Shown in pieces: positions 12,159-23,607 of a stretch of DNA of 64,000 nucleotides. The translations under genes were made by a program, and so were the position numbers. Where the stretch lies: assembly GCA_024721275.1 (NCBI GenBank), contig JAMPIX010000002.1, forward strand, positions 183,009 through 247,008, read 5' to 3'. A model generated the notes under the pieces. That model worked only from the letters and a program-made list of their open reading frames with translations, was not told the DNA's origin and did no database searches. The first letter of the stretch is position 1; each line of letters starts with the position of its first letter. This stretch comes from Mycoplasma sp. (GTDB lineage: Bacteria; Bacillota_I; Bacilli_A; Mycoplasmatales; Metamycoplasmataceae).

Positions 12159-12169
12159 TTTACTAACCG

Positions 12170-13561
12170 TTATTTTAATAACTTAGAAATAATTATATTA
12201 GATTTTTTAGGATTTGCCTTTCCTTTTGTTTGTTTCATTAATTGACCCATAATAAATTTTTGAATTCTTTCAGGTCTATCTTTATTAGATTCTATGAAAT
12301 CACTATTGTTAGAAATTATATCTTCGATTATTTTTGTTAATTCATTTTCATCTGAAATTTGTGCCATATCTTTTGATGAAAGAATGTCTTTTATTTTTTT
12401 ACCTTTTTGAACTAATTGGATCGCTTCTTTAATTTGTTTTCCTGAAATTTCTCCACTATTTTTTTTATTAATTAAATCTGCAATGTCTTTTGATGAAATT
12501 TTAATATCATTGATATTATTATTTTTATTTAACATTGGCACTATTTCCGAAAAAAATATTTTTACTACATCATTTGAAATTGAACCTTTTAAATAATTAT
12601 ATATTTCAACATTATTTACAATTTGTTCTACATATTCTTTATTAACGTTCTTTGTAATTAATTCTTCTCTAACTATTGATGGAAGTTTATCGTTTTGTAT
12701 ACTATCAACTCATTTTTGATCTAATGCTATTGGAGGAATATTAGGTTCTGGAAAATACTTATAATCTGCAACATTCATTTTAACTCTTAAAATTTTATTT
12801 TGTTGTGTTTCTTCATCAAATCTTTTTGTAGAAGGCATAACCTGTTCATTTGCATTTATTGTTTTTGTTTGTTCTTTTATTTCAAAATCAATCGCTTTTT
12901 TAACATTGCTTAAAGAATTTAGATTTTTAATTTCTACTTTTTCTCCCAATTCTGGATCACCCTCATAAGATAACGAAATATTAACATCCGCTCTCATTGA
13001 ACCTTCTTCCATTTTTGCATCAGATATTTTTAAATAATTAGCTATTAATCTTAATTCATTTAAATAATCTACAACATCTTTTGAAGATGAAAATACAGGT
13101 CTTGTAACTACTTCAATTAATGGAATTCCTGCTCTATTGTAATTAATTTTTGTTACTTCACCTTCATGAATTTGTTTTGCAGTATCTTCTTCAAGATGAA
13201 TTCTTTCAATATCAACTACAAAACCATTTTTTGTAGTTATTGTTCCATCAGAACCTATTGGATGAAAGTTTTGAGTTATTTGAAAATTCTTAGGAATGTC
13301 AGAATAAAAATAATTTTTTCTATCAAATCTAAGTAATGTATCTATTTTCATATTTAACGCTTTTGCTAATTGTATTCCAAATTCAACAGCTTTTTTATTA
13401 ACGATAGGCAATGTACCAGGATAAGCCATATCAATTAATGATGCAGTAGTATTTGGTTCAGCATCAAATATATTTGGTGCAGATGAAAACATTTTAGTTT
13501 TTGTTTTTAGTTCTAAATGAACTTCAATACCAATTGTAGTAATTAATTTTTTATTAGTCAT
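12170..13561 (-). CDS. gatB: Asp/Glu-tRNA(Asn/Gln) amidotransferase subunit B
   Basis: This 463-residue subunit binds tRNA and carries the kinase site of GatCAB, which converts Glu-tRNA(Gln) to Gln-tRNA(Gln). It starts MTNKKLITTIGIEVHLELKT, the GatB signature IGLEVHxQL region. The markers DRKNYFYSDIPKNFQITQ, GIPLIEVVT and KMEEGSMRADVNIS are all present, and the C-terminal helical YqeY-like domain ends KKSNIIISKLLK. It overlaps the end of gatA by 8 nt with an AGGGGGA ribosome binding site inside gatA. Confidence 0.97.
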
Positions 13562-14825
13562 TTAATCCCCCTAATAATTCTTCAAAATAAGAACTATAAT
13601 CTAACAATTCTTGATCATCAAATCTTTTTGTATTTAATGAAATACCAAAAGGTAATCCTTCGTGTTTACCAAGTGGCATACTGATTGATGGACTACCGGC
13701 AAAATTAGCAAACAAAAGTAATGAAGAAAACATATTTTCACTAGAAAAAATTCTTTTGTTATCTTCAATATTTTTAATAGTTCTTGGTATTGATGTAAAT
13801 GTTGGGAAAATTAATAAATCTGTATTATCTAAAATTTTGTTGTATCAATCAACTTGTAATCTACGTGCTTTTTTTGCAGGTAAAAATAATTCTTTTTGGT
13901 TTTCATTATGAGAGAAAAATGTACCTAACACCAATCTTTTTTTAATAAGATTTCCAAAGCCTTCAGTTCTTGTATTTATTAAACTTTCTTTTCATGTAGA
14001 ACCTTGTTTTTTATTTCCAAAACTTATTCCAGTAAGATTTGCTAAATTTGATGTAGCTTCCGAGAAAGATATTATCATATATGTTATTAGTAGAGAATCT
14101 ATTAAATCATAATTAGGTTCAATTACTTCAACCTCAACACCACTTTCTTTTAACTTGTCAATAACTTTTTGAAATTTAACATTAATGTATTCTTTGTAAG
14201 ATTTTTTTTCTCAAATGATTGAAACTTTTTTAGGTTTTTTTGTTTCTAATTTGTCATTTAATTTAACATCGATACTTGTCATGTCGTTATTACATTTTCT
14301 ATATAGAATTTTTGATAGCTTAAAAGTATCTTTTATATTATTAGTCATTCAACCGACTGTATCTAATGAAGAAACATATTGAAATAAACCATATCTAGAA
14401 ACAGCACCATATGAAGGCTTGTATCCGATCTTATCAACAAAGCTTGCAGGTAATCTAACTGAATCTCCTGAATCAGATCCTATTGCTGCATCTATATCAT
14501 CTAAAACCATTGAAGCAGCAGCTCCTGATGATGATCCACCAATTATATAATCTTCATTTAATGGATTATGTATTTTTCCAGTGTGTGCATGCAATCCTGT
14601 TCCACCCATACCAAATTCATCTAATACAGTTTTAGAAGAAATAAAAACATTATTTTCTTTTAATAATTTAACTACTGTAGAGTCGTAATGCGTAGTAAAC
14701 TTTTCTAATATTTTTGAAGATGCAGTAGTTGGTGCATCTTTAGTAGCTAGGTTATCTTTTATAGAAACAGTAAATTTATTCCCTCTATTATCTTCAGGGT
14801 ATTTATAAGTTAAATGTTTTTTCAT
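13554..14825 (-). CDS. gatA: Asp/Glu-tRNA(Asn/Gln) amidotransferase subunit A
   Basis: This 423-residue amidase subunit hydrolyses glutamine and passes ammonia to GatB. The amidase signature GGSSSGAAASMVLDDIDAAI and GSDSGDSVRLPASF hold the Ser-cisSer-Lys triad region; the family Lys would be in the KDN stretch near the N-terminus. It is shorter at the N-terminus than typical GatA (about 480 residues), beginning MKKHLTYKYPEDNRGNKF. Its start overlaps the gatC stop by 1 nt and its end overlaps gatB by 8 nt. Confidence 0.95.
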
Positions 14826-15109
14826 TATTTCACCACTCTATCAATTAATATATAATTAGAATCTTTATTTGTTGCATTGTCAAGAATTTTTTCTTTTTGA
14901 GATTCATGATCTATTTTGTCTTCTCTTAAATAAGTAGTTGGAGTGTCATCTAAATAATGAATTGGACATACATTTTCTAAATTAAGTTTTTTGATTTTTT
15001 CAACTTTTATTAATATATTTTCCATATATTCTTCTATTTCTTTTACTAAAGAATCTGATAATTCTATATTAAGTTCTTTTTCTAAACTTTTATAATTAAA
15101 TTTTTCCAT
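14825..15109 (-). CDS. gatC: Asp/Glu-tRNA(Asn/Gln) amidotransferase subunit C
   Basis: This small 94-residue protein has helices with regular hydrophobic spacing and ends ILIDRVVK, resembling GatC proteins that wrap around the GatA-GatB interface. Family identity rests mainly on size and the position directly before gatA, with the stop and start overlapping by one base, plus the LREDKID stretch that corresponds to the family's LREDxxx motif. It starts 2 nt after ligA. Confidence 0.85.
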   Translation of the reverse strand: MEKFNYKSLEKELNIELSDSLVKEIEEYMENILIKVEKIKKLNLENVCPIHYLDDTPTTYLREDKIDHESQKEKILDNATNKDSNYILIDRVVK

Positions 15110-15110
15110 T

Positions 15111-17076
<1,966 letters not shown>

Positions 17077-17087
<11 letters not shown>

Positions 17088-17619
17088 CTTTAGGCTTTGA
17101 TTTTTTTTCTATTTTTTCTTTTTGAATAGGTTCTAAAGGTATAGAAGATGTTTCAGTTATTTTTCCATTTAATATTGCAAACTCTCTTGATAATTCTTCA
17201 ATTCTTTGTCTTAGTTTTGCTATCTTTAATGTATTTTGGAATAATCTTAAATAAATGAATGACATAACTAATAAAATTATAAATGTCAATCATTCTTCTC
17301 CATTATTCGATGATATTCCAAGATAATGAGCTATTTCTTTAAATAAATTATAATCAGTTGCTCCAGTATAAGAAAGTATTACAACTATAACTAAATATAA
17401 AGAAGTAAGAAACATGAAAACATTAAAAACAATTCAAGCAGTTGAATCACGTAGTGATAAAACACCTTTTTGAATATTTCTAATAAATTTAAAAGTTACT
17501 AGCATAACTACAACAAGTAGAATTATTGGTATACCTATTTGTAGAAATCCATCTGCAGCCTTATTTCCTGTTTCTGGTACTGCACCAAAAATATTGTTAC
17601 CATTAATTACTGTTTGCAT
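17077..17619 (-). CDS. uncharacterised membrane protein with C-terminal coiled coil
   Basis: I do not recognise a named family. This 180-residue protein shows three hydrophobic segments (around residues 28-46, 62-85 and 108-126) and then a charged, heptad-like tail containing KLRQRIEELSREFAILNG, which suggests a cytoplasmic coiled coil. It starts inside the last 17 nt of the glycosyltransferase gene and overlaps ligA by 11 nt, so the three are probably co-translated. A role with the glycosyltransferase, for example as a membrane partner, is only an inference. Two TGA Trp codons split it. Confidence 0.8.
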
Positions 17620-18358
17620 TTCTTACACCTCTTTTTTCTAACCTTTTCAATTTTTTTAATTCTTTCTTATGTTCTTTTTTTCTAAATGGTTGAATAAGCA
17701 AGATTGAAATAATAACGTGAATCATGTATTTCATTGAACTGAAGGTTGTTAGATATGATTGTCCACTTTCTCTTTCTTTTACTTCAACTTGCACTTCTTT
17801 AATTTTATACTTTTCTTTTAATAAAAATGAAATTGTATCCGGTTCTGGAACTCTATTCATTTTTAAAGCAAATTCTTTTATTAAATTTCTATCAAAAAGT
17901 CTCATTCCGTTTGTAGGATCACTTATTCTTTTAAATGTTGTTAAAAATATTGCAAATGATATTATTCTTGAACCAAGCATTCTTAAAGATCAATTTTTTT
18001 TCTTTTCAACAAATCTTGATCCTTGCACTAAATTTAAATTATGTTCTTTCATAGTCATTATCATATAGTGAATATCTTTTGGATTATGTTGATTATCTCC
18101 ATCTATTTGAACTACACAATCATAATTATTTCTATATGCATATAAAAATCCAGTTTGAATCGTAGAACTTAATCCTAAATTTATAGGATGAGAAATATGA
18201 TTTATATTATTATTTCTTAAAATATATTTTGTACGATCACTAGATCCGTCATTAATTACTAAATAATCCATTTGTGGTGTATGTTTTTTAATATTTTCTA
18301 TTGTCTTTACAATACTTTCTTCCTCGTTATGAGCAGGTATGATTATTAGTACTTTCAT
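17603..18358 (-). CDS. family 2 glycosyltransferase
   Basis: This 251-residue protein has a GT-A fold of the dolichol-phosphate mannosyltransferase/GtrB kind. It starts MKVLIIIPAHNEEESI, with the DGSSDRT nucleotide-sugar site, the VQIDGDNQHNPKD DxD-like metal site, and VQGSRF, then SDPTNGMRLFDR. Near the C-terminus a hydrophobic stretch (MIHVIISILLIQPF) may anchor it to the membrane. It likely moves a sugar to a lipid carrier or membrane lipid. A TATAAT box lies 10 nt before the ATG, leaving almost no leader. Confidence 0.88.
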
Positions 18359-18387
18359 AATTAGTATTATTATATTTTATCAAAAAA

Positions 18388-19215
18388 TTATCATCATGGA
18401 ACTTTTGTAAATAGTTCTTTAGAATTTAAATAATCTAATGGCTCTGGTATATTTTTAAATGTTAAAGATTCACAATGTAAATATACTCTTTTAGCAGGCT
18501 TTCCTCCATATTTCTTATCTCCATAAATTGGAAAATTTAAATGTGAAAGCGTGACTCTTATTTGATGTTTTCTACCAGTTTCTATAGTTGCTATTTTTCT
18601 TTTACCATCAAAAGCAAAGTTTGTAATTGATTCTTTACCTTCATTTGTTTTAGTAACAACCATTCTTTGTTTGTTTTCATCATGCATGATTCTTACATTA
18701 ACTTTCATAGGCTTATCTAAATCAGATTTGAATTCATATGTCTTTTTAATGTTATGCATATTATCTTGAAGTATTCTATATGAAGAATAATTTTTAGCAT
18801 ATAAAACTATTCCTGATGTAACTTTATCAAGTCTTCCAATATGAGAAGGTAAGAATGTAGAATAATTTCTTATTTTTAAGTAAGAATAGATTTGGTTATC
18901 TAATGAATTCGGTTCACTATGCATTACAACACCAGTAGGTTTATTAACTACTAGAATGTTGTCATCTTCATAAACAACCTCTACTTCTCCTTTAGCTTTT
19001 TCAATTGTTACTTTTTTTGCAACTAAATTTTTAACTAATATAACATCATTAGTTTTAACTTTTGTTTTAGAGTCTTTTATATTAACATCATTGATCTTTA
19101 TTTGTTTAGTTCTAAAAGCTTTATATATTAAAGATTTACTAATTCCTTTATATAATCTTTCAATAACTTTTAAAATGGTTCTTCCATTATCGTTTTCATC
19201 ACATACATACTTCAT
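18388..19215 (-). CDS. RluC/RluD family rRNA pseudouridine synthase
   Basis: This 275-residue enzyme has an N-terminal S4-like RNA-binding region (ISKSLIYKAFRTKQIKIND) and a pseudouridine synthase domain with the catalytic Asp in GRLDKVTSG and the HQIRVTLSHLNFPIYGD motif. It isomerises uridines in 23S rRNA; the exact site is not decidable here. The protein ends in two TGA Trp codons before TAA at 18388. An in-frame TTG at 19239 would lengthen it, but ATG at 19215 follows a TATAAT box by 6 nt and matches the family start better. Confidence 0.9.
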
Positions 19216-19221
19216 TACTCT

Positions 19222-19227
19222 ATTATA
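19222..19227 (-). promoter_or_regulatory. -10 box for a leaderless rluD-type mRNA
   Basis: TATAAT on the minus strand, separated from the ATG at 19215 by six bases (AGAGTA). Transcription would start at or next to the A of the ATG, and no Shine-Dalgarno site fits. It follows directly on the terminator of the small RNA upstream. Confidence 0.5.
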
Positions 19228-19260
19228 TGTAAATTTCAATATTTAGTTAAAAAGAAATAA

Positions 19261-19337
19261 AAAAAAGGGTAGCTTTTCATGATTCGTGCTTACATCACGA
19301 TTAGGTTTTCCATCATTGAAAAGAGTTACTTCCCTTA
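19261..19337 (-). ncRNA. candidate small structured RNA with own promoter and terminator
   Basis: A stretch of about 77 nt folds well on the minus strand: AAGGG pairs with CCCTT at the ends, CTTTTC with GAAAAG and ATGAT with ATCAT inside, and a hairpin TCGTG-ATGTAAG-CACGA sits at the tip. The 3' arm runs straight into TTTTTT, as in an intrinsic terminator. A TATACT box (19343-19348) lies 6 nt before the apparent 5' end. It lacks the GGAA tetraloop and AGCAG loop of SRP RNA, and it fits no tRNA. I do not know its family. Confidence 0.45.
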
Positions 19338-19342
19338 TAAAT

Positions 19343-19348
19343 AGTATA
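19343..19348 (-). promoter_or_regulatory. -10 box of the candidate small RNA
   Basis: TATACT on the minus strand, six bases before the first paired base of the candidate RNA. It lies 7 nt after the stop codon of the DUF3800 gene. No good -35 element is visible. Confidence 0.45.
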
Positions 19349-19354
19349 CATGAA

Positions 19355-19972
19355 TTAATAAATTTTTCTATTATTTGGTTTTGAATTACTATTTTTAACA
19401 TTTCAATAATTTAGATATGAAAAAAAATCAGCTAATTGAACACCTCAATGTCTACGTGAATCCATATATTCTAATTCTATATTTTTAAAAATATCCTTTT
19501 TTACTATAAATTCAGCATCCAAATAATCTTTTAAAGATTTTAAACTTCCAGTTGCTATTTCTCTATTATCAACAATTATTTTTATATCTTGTTTCACTTT
19601 AAAATAATCAATATTTTCTACTGCTCTTTCTAATGCTGATTTAACCAAGAAATTAAAGGTAACATTTTTATTTTTTAAATATCTATTATCTATTCCTTTA
19701 TTTAAAATATAAGAAGAATAAGATTTTACGCTTTTAATTTCTTTGATGAAATTAAATAAATCATAAAGTTTTTTATTTTTAACAAAATCATGAGCTTTTA
19801 ATTCATTTTTTAAAGGAATTCCCAATTTATTTTTTAATTTCTTTATATTTCTTTTAAAATGATTTTTTAATCATGAAGAATCATTCTTTTTTACAAATAC
19901 TAATGAAACAGAAAATAATCCAACATTTTTATTGTTTAGAGATCCTGATTCATCAATGAAAATGTATATCAT
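19355..19972 (-). CDS. DUF3800 domain protein
   Basis: This 205-residue protein starts MIYIFIDESGSL and ends with a QLADFFSYLNYW stretch. Those two aspartate motifs (IDESG and LAD) are the hallmark of DUF3800, a RNase H-like fold family of unknown activity often found among mobile or defence genes. A GAGGACGG ribosome binding site decides the start. Two TGA Trp codons interrupt it. It sits between the candidate small RNA and tRNA-Gly, at the edge of the accessory island. The enzymatic role is not known. Confidence 0.8.
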
Positions 19973-20041
19973 TCCGTCCTCTTTCTTTAGAATTATCAAA
20001 ATTAATTTTATTATTTTAATTATATAAAATTTCATTAAATA

Positions 20042-20071
20042 AATATGCACAACCCTGGAGTCATGCATATT
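20042..20071 (-). terminator. hairpin downstream of tRNA-Gly
   Basis: AATATGCA and TGCATATT form an 8-bp stem around a 14-nt loop, 23 nt after the 3' end of tRNA-Gly, followed on the minus strand by only a short T-rich stretch. It may terminate the tRNA transcript. The weak U tract makes this uncertain. Confidence 0.4.
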
Positions 20072-20094
20072 TTAATTTGGCCAATCTAATGATT

Positions 20095-20168
20095 TGGAGC
20101 GAGTGAAGGGAATCGAACCCTCACAGTCAGCTTGGAAGGCTGAAGTTCTACCATTAAACTACACTCGC
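20095..20168 (-). tRNA. tRNA-Gly (UCC)
   Basis: A 74-nt cloverleaf including encoded CCA. The acceptor stem GCGAGTG pairs with CACTCGC, the T arm reads GAGGGTTCGATTCCCTT, and the anticodon loop CTTCCAA gives UCC. It stands alone between the DUF3800 gene and the IetAS-like pair, a position where tRNA genes often serve as integration sites, though no duplicated tRNA end was seen. Confidence 0.95.
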
Positions 20169-20235
20169 ATTTAATAGTAGTAATATTATACAAAAAAATT
20201 ATTAAATAAAAACATTATTTGCTTGCAATTCTAAT

Positions 20236-22383
20236 TTATATCTCTATTGAGATTTCATTTTCTATAGAAGCAATAATTAATTCATTATTTTTGTTTTCAA
20301 ATTCTATTAAATCAATTTCTTTTCCATATATATTTAGAATAAATGAAATACTTGCAATTTGATCGGATTTTGTTCTAAATAAATCTAATTTTTTAATCCT
20401 TATTGCTAAATTTAAATCAAGTTCATTTATTTTTATTTCCCTTTCAAGAATTTTATTTTTAAGATGCTCCTTTGCTTCATTAATTTTAGATGCATTCGTT
20501 TCTCAAATATGAGTATTAAAATATTTGCCATTCTCATATCTCAAGAATTTTTCGCTTCCATACTCTCTATATCTATCTTTAGTTTTAACAACTTTTTTTG
20601 TCATAAAATCTTTTTCTGGATTTTCTAGTCCTTTTTTGTATCAAGTCAAAGAAATGTCAAAATTATGAATACTATACTCTTCACCAAATTTTTTATTTAA
20701 CTCAACAAAGTTAGTTGATGATATTTTTACTTTTTCTGTACCTTTTGGTAAATCTATATCAAAATAATATGGTCTATTACCTTTTATTTCCATAGTTTGA
20801 CAAAGTTCTATTTTTGGATTATCTTCTAAATTTGGAATTCCGAACGCTGATGCTCTTCTTCCCTTTGATTCTCTTTCTGTTGAAATTATTAATTTTGCTT
20901 TTGCTTCAGTAGGAGAATATCCTTCCGAAATAAATTTAGCAATTATTCTCGAAACTTTTGGAGCAGCGTATGATGTTCCCTGATTATTATTTTTGTTATA
21001 TGTTGGGGAATATAAAACAAGATTTGATCCATCTTTATTTTTCGGACCTCCAAAATAGCTAATTTCAGGTTTCTCATAATGAAGAATAGGTCCATATGAT
21101 GAATAAGATGAATAAGAAAAAAACTTATTTTTGAATACAGAAGAACCGACTGTAATTGCATTCAATGAATCTCCAGGTTGATTTAATGATTTACTTTTAA
21201 ATTCTTCTCTTTCATTTCCCGAAGCAACTACAAACAAAACATTATTCTTAAAAGATAATTCATCCAAAAGCTTTCCTAAATCAGAAATAATTCTTGAGTA
21301 TGGCGTTTTTAAACCGCCCAATGATAAATTTCATACTTTAATTTCATCTTTATATTTTGGAATTATATTTTGTAAAAAAGATTTCAAATGTTCAAAAGAA
21401 ACACTAATAGTATTATCATTTTTTTCCAAAACTTCAAAATGCCTAATTTTAAATTGCCCTAAATTATCGCCATCACCAGGATTCATTATATCATTAGCAA
21501 TTATTAAAGAAGCTACTGCTGAACCATGTTTAAAATCACTATTTGAATTTAAATTTTCTTTATAATTTTCATTAGATAATATAAATTTACTAAAATCTCC
21601 TGATAAGGAATTTCCCGAATCGATAACGCCTATAACAGAAGAATTTACTTTTTCATCAGAAATCATTATTTCATCAAAATCATCTATTTCATCTAGTAAA
21701 TTAACTGTGAACTTTGGATTTTCAGTTTTAGAGATTATAATATTTCCTATTTCATCAATTCTTTCAATTTCATTTTTATTTAAATATGCATGCATTAATG
21801 TTTCATCAAAGTTTTCTTCTCTTAATATACCTTCGTTTTTTAATTTTTTAATGACATTTTCAATTCAAATAAGTTTGACAAGTTTTATTCCATCAAAATT
21901 ATTTATATTAATTTTTGCATTAAAACTTTTTATTTTTATTCTATCGGGTTTATAACCAACAATTTTTTCCAAAAATTTATAATAATCTTCATTATAATCT
22001 TCTGATAATATCAAATCAAATTTCTTTGATAATCATTTTAAATTTTCTATTGATAATTCATAAAATAAATAAGAAAATAATTTACCATTTTCTTCAGTTG
22101 TAAATATACCTCTTTGCAAAATGTCATCTATGTTATCATATTTTAATCCAAAATCAAATCTATTAGTTTTAGATGGGATGTCTATATATTTTATTTTTAA
22201 TATATATTTATCTTTTTTTTCGTTAATTAGATCATCAAGTTCTTTTTTTAAATTTAAAATTTCTTTTAAGAATTTCTTCTTCACTCTAAGAAGATTTATC
22301 TTTTTTTCTTCATCTATTAGGAATACTGAACTTTTATTTTTCTTTATCTTTTTAAAATCAAAATTTATTCTATACTTTTTCAT
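20236..22383 (-). CDS. subtilisin-like (S8) serine protease, IetS-like
   Basis: This 715-residue protein has an N-terminal region of about 240 residues without a signal peptide, then a subtilase domain. The triad is visible: D255 in GVIDSGNS, H286 in FKHGSAVASLI and S471 in NQGTSYAAP, with the oxyanion Asn in VASGNE. A C-terminal region of about 190 residues is not recognised. Its start overlaps the AAA-ATPase gene by 14 nt. ATPase plus subtilase pairs are known as IetAS, a plasmid stability toxin-antitoxin module also reported as anti-phage. Being cytoplasmic fits that role; the function here is inferred. Confidence 0.85.
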
Positions 22384-23326
22384 TTTTCACAACTTTCTTT
22401 ACTTTTGCAGAAATTCTTTGAGATAAATTATCAAAATCTATTTTTAGTTTTTCTTTAAAATATACTATAAAAAATGCATATAAATCTATGTCTACATTAA
22501 TTCCTTTTTCAATTTCATAATCATTTATAAAAGAATTTATTTCTGAAATATTAAAAATTTTTTCATCATTAAATTTATCAATAAGATTTTTAAATTGTCT
22601 TTGAGATATTTCATAACCTTCATCAATTAATATTTTAAGAACATTATCTAATGAAATATTTTTTCCTACTATGTTTACATTAAATCTTCTTAAAATTGCA
22701 TTATCAATTGAATTCAATACATTTGTAGCAGCAATAAAAATAACATCATTATCTAAAGCATCCATAAATTTTATAAATGTTGAAACTATTCTTGAATGTT
22801 CACCAATGTCATTATTTTTTTCTCTTTTAGTTACTATAGAGTCAATTTCATCAAGAAAAAGTATTTTTAGATCATTAGATTTTCAAATATTTATATCATT
22901 TGCTAATTTCATGATATTTATTTGAGTTTGTCCCATTTTGTGACTAATTAACTCTTCAAAATTTACATTTATAGCTTTATCTTCGCCAATTATTTTTATA
23001 AAATGATTTGCTAGTGTAGTTTTTCCAGTACCAGATTCACCATGCAATATAATTTTAATTCCGCCAACTTTTTCAATTAATTTCTTGTTATTCAATAAAT
23101 AATCAACTTTTTGAATTTCTCTAGAATAAACATTTTGAAATATTATATTTTTTGAAGAATTATTTAAAGCGAAAATTCTATTATTTTTGCCCGCATATGT
23201 TTTTTCAACAAAATTTATATCTTTTTTTGAAAAACCAGACTTTTTCAGTAATTTAATAAATAATTGACTTTGTTCATTATTCAGTTTTTCAATTATTTCA
23301 ATCACTTCCTTTATTTTATTAGTCAT
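22370..23326 (-). CDS. AAA-family ATPase, IetA-like
   Basis: This 318-residue protein has the Walker A motif GESGTGKTT at residues 96-104, Walker B LFLDEID at about 157-162, a sensor region FIAATNVLNSIDNAILRRF with the likely Arg finger, and a C-terminal helical lid. The first 90 residues are poorly conserved and may bind a partner. It is directly upstream of the subtilisin-like protease with a 14-nt overlap. In the IetAS comparison it would be the regulatory or activating subunit. Confidence 0.85.
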
Positions 23327-23430
23327 TTTTACCTCTTTTTATATCATATTGTTTATTTATTATATCACTTGTAATTTAAAATAAATAGCATATTTATATT
23401 ATTATTTAAAATAAAAAAATTTAACTTTTA

Positions 23431-23545
23431 ATAAAACTTATATTTTCAATGGTTTTTGTAAGTAAATACATCTTCAGACATAAATTAAAAAAGCTTTTTT
23501 CATAAATAATTCCTCTTTGTTTTTTCATTTAATTTAAATCAAAAT
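23431..23545 (-). pseudogene. remnant 3' end of a paralogue of the gene at 27734-28207
   Basis: On the minus strand the segment encodes MSEDVFTYKNHWKYKF, exactly the C-terminus of the hypothetical protein at 27734-28207. Further upstream the similarity weakens: NKEELFMKK compares with NEEGLFIEKK, and the frame is broken between the two parts. No full-length ORF is left. It lies in the 280-bp gap between the IetA-like ATPase and the res gene and includes one copy of the 54-bp repeat. Confidence 0.7.
23432..23485. repeat. 54-bp direct repeat, copy 1
   Basis: This stretch is identical, base for base, with 27735-27788. It carries the last 17 codons or so of the 27734-28207 gene. The two copies lie in the same orientation about 4.3 kb apart and enclose the whole type III res-mod operon. 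Confidence 0.9.
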
Positions 23546-23607
23546 TTATAAAATACATAAAAGTAAATAATACAAATAGATAAATAATGAATAAATTAAT
23601 TTAATAA

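Noticed and set aside
19216..19239. TTG at 19239 as start of the pseudouridine synthase
   Set aside because: The extra residues would overlap the -10 box, and the ATG at 19215 fits the family length and promoter.
19261..19337. Reading the candidate small RNA as 4.5S/SRP RNA because of its 77-nt length
   Set aside because: The universally conserved GGAA tetraloop and AGCAG side loop are absent on both strands.
20095..20168. tRNA-Gly as attachment site of an integrated element
   Set aside because: No duplicated tRNA 3' end and no integrase were found in the island.
22121..22426. Plus-strand Phe/Ser-rich ORFs opposite the protease and ATPase genes
   Set aside because: They mirror Lys/Glu-rich coding sequence on the other strand, a typical antisense artefact in AT-rich DNA.
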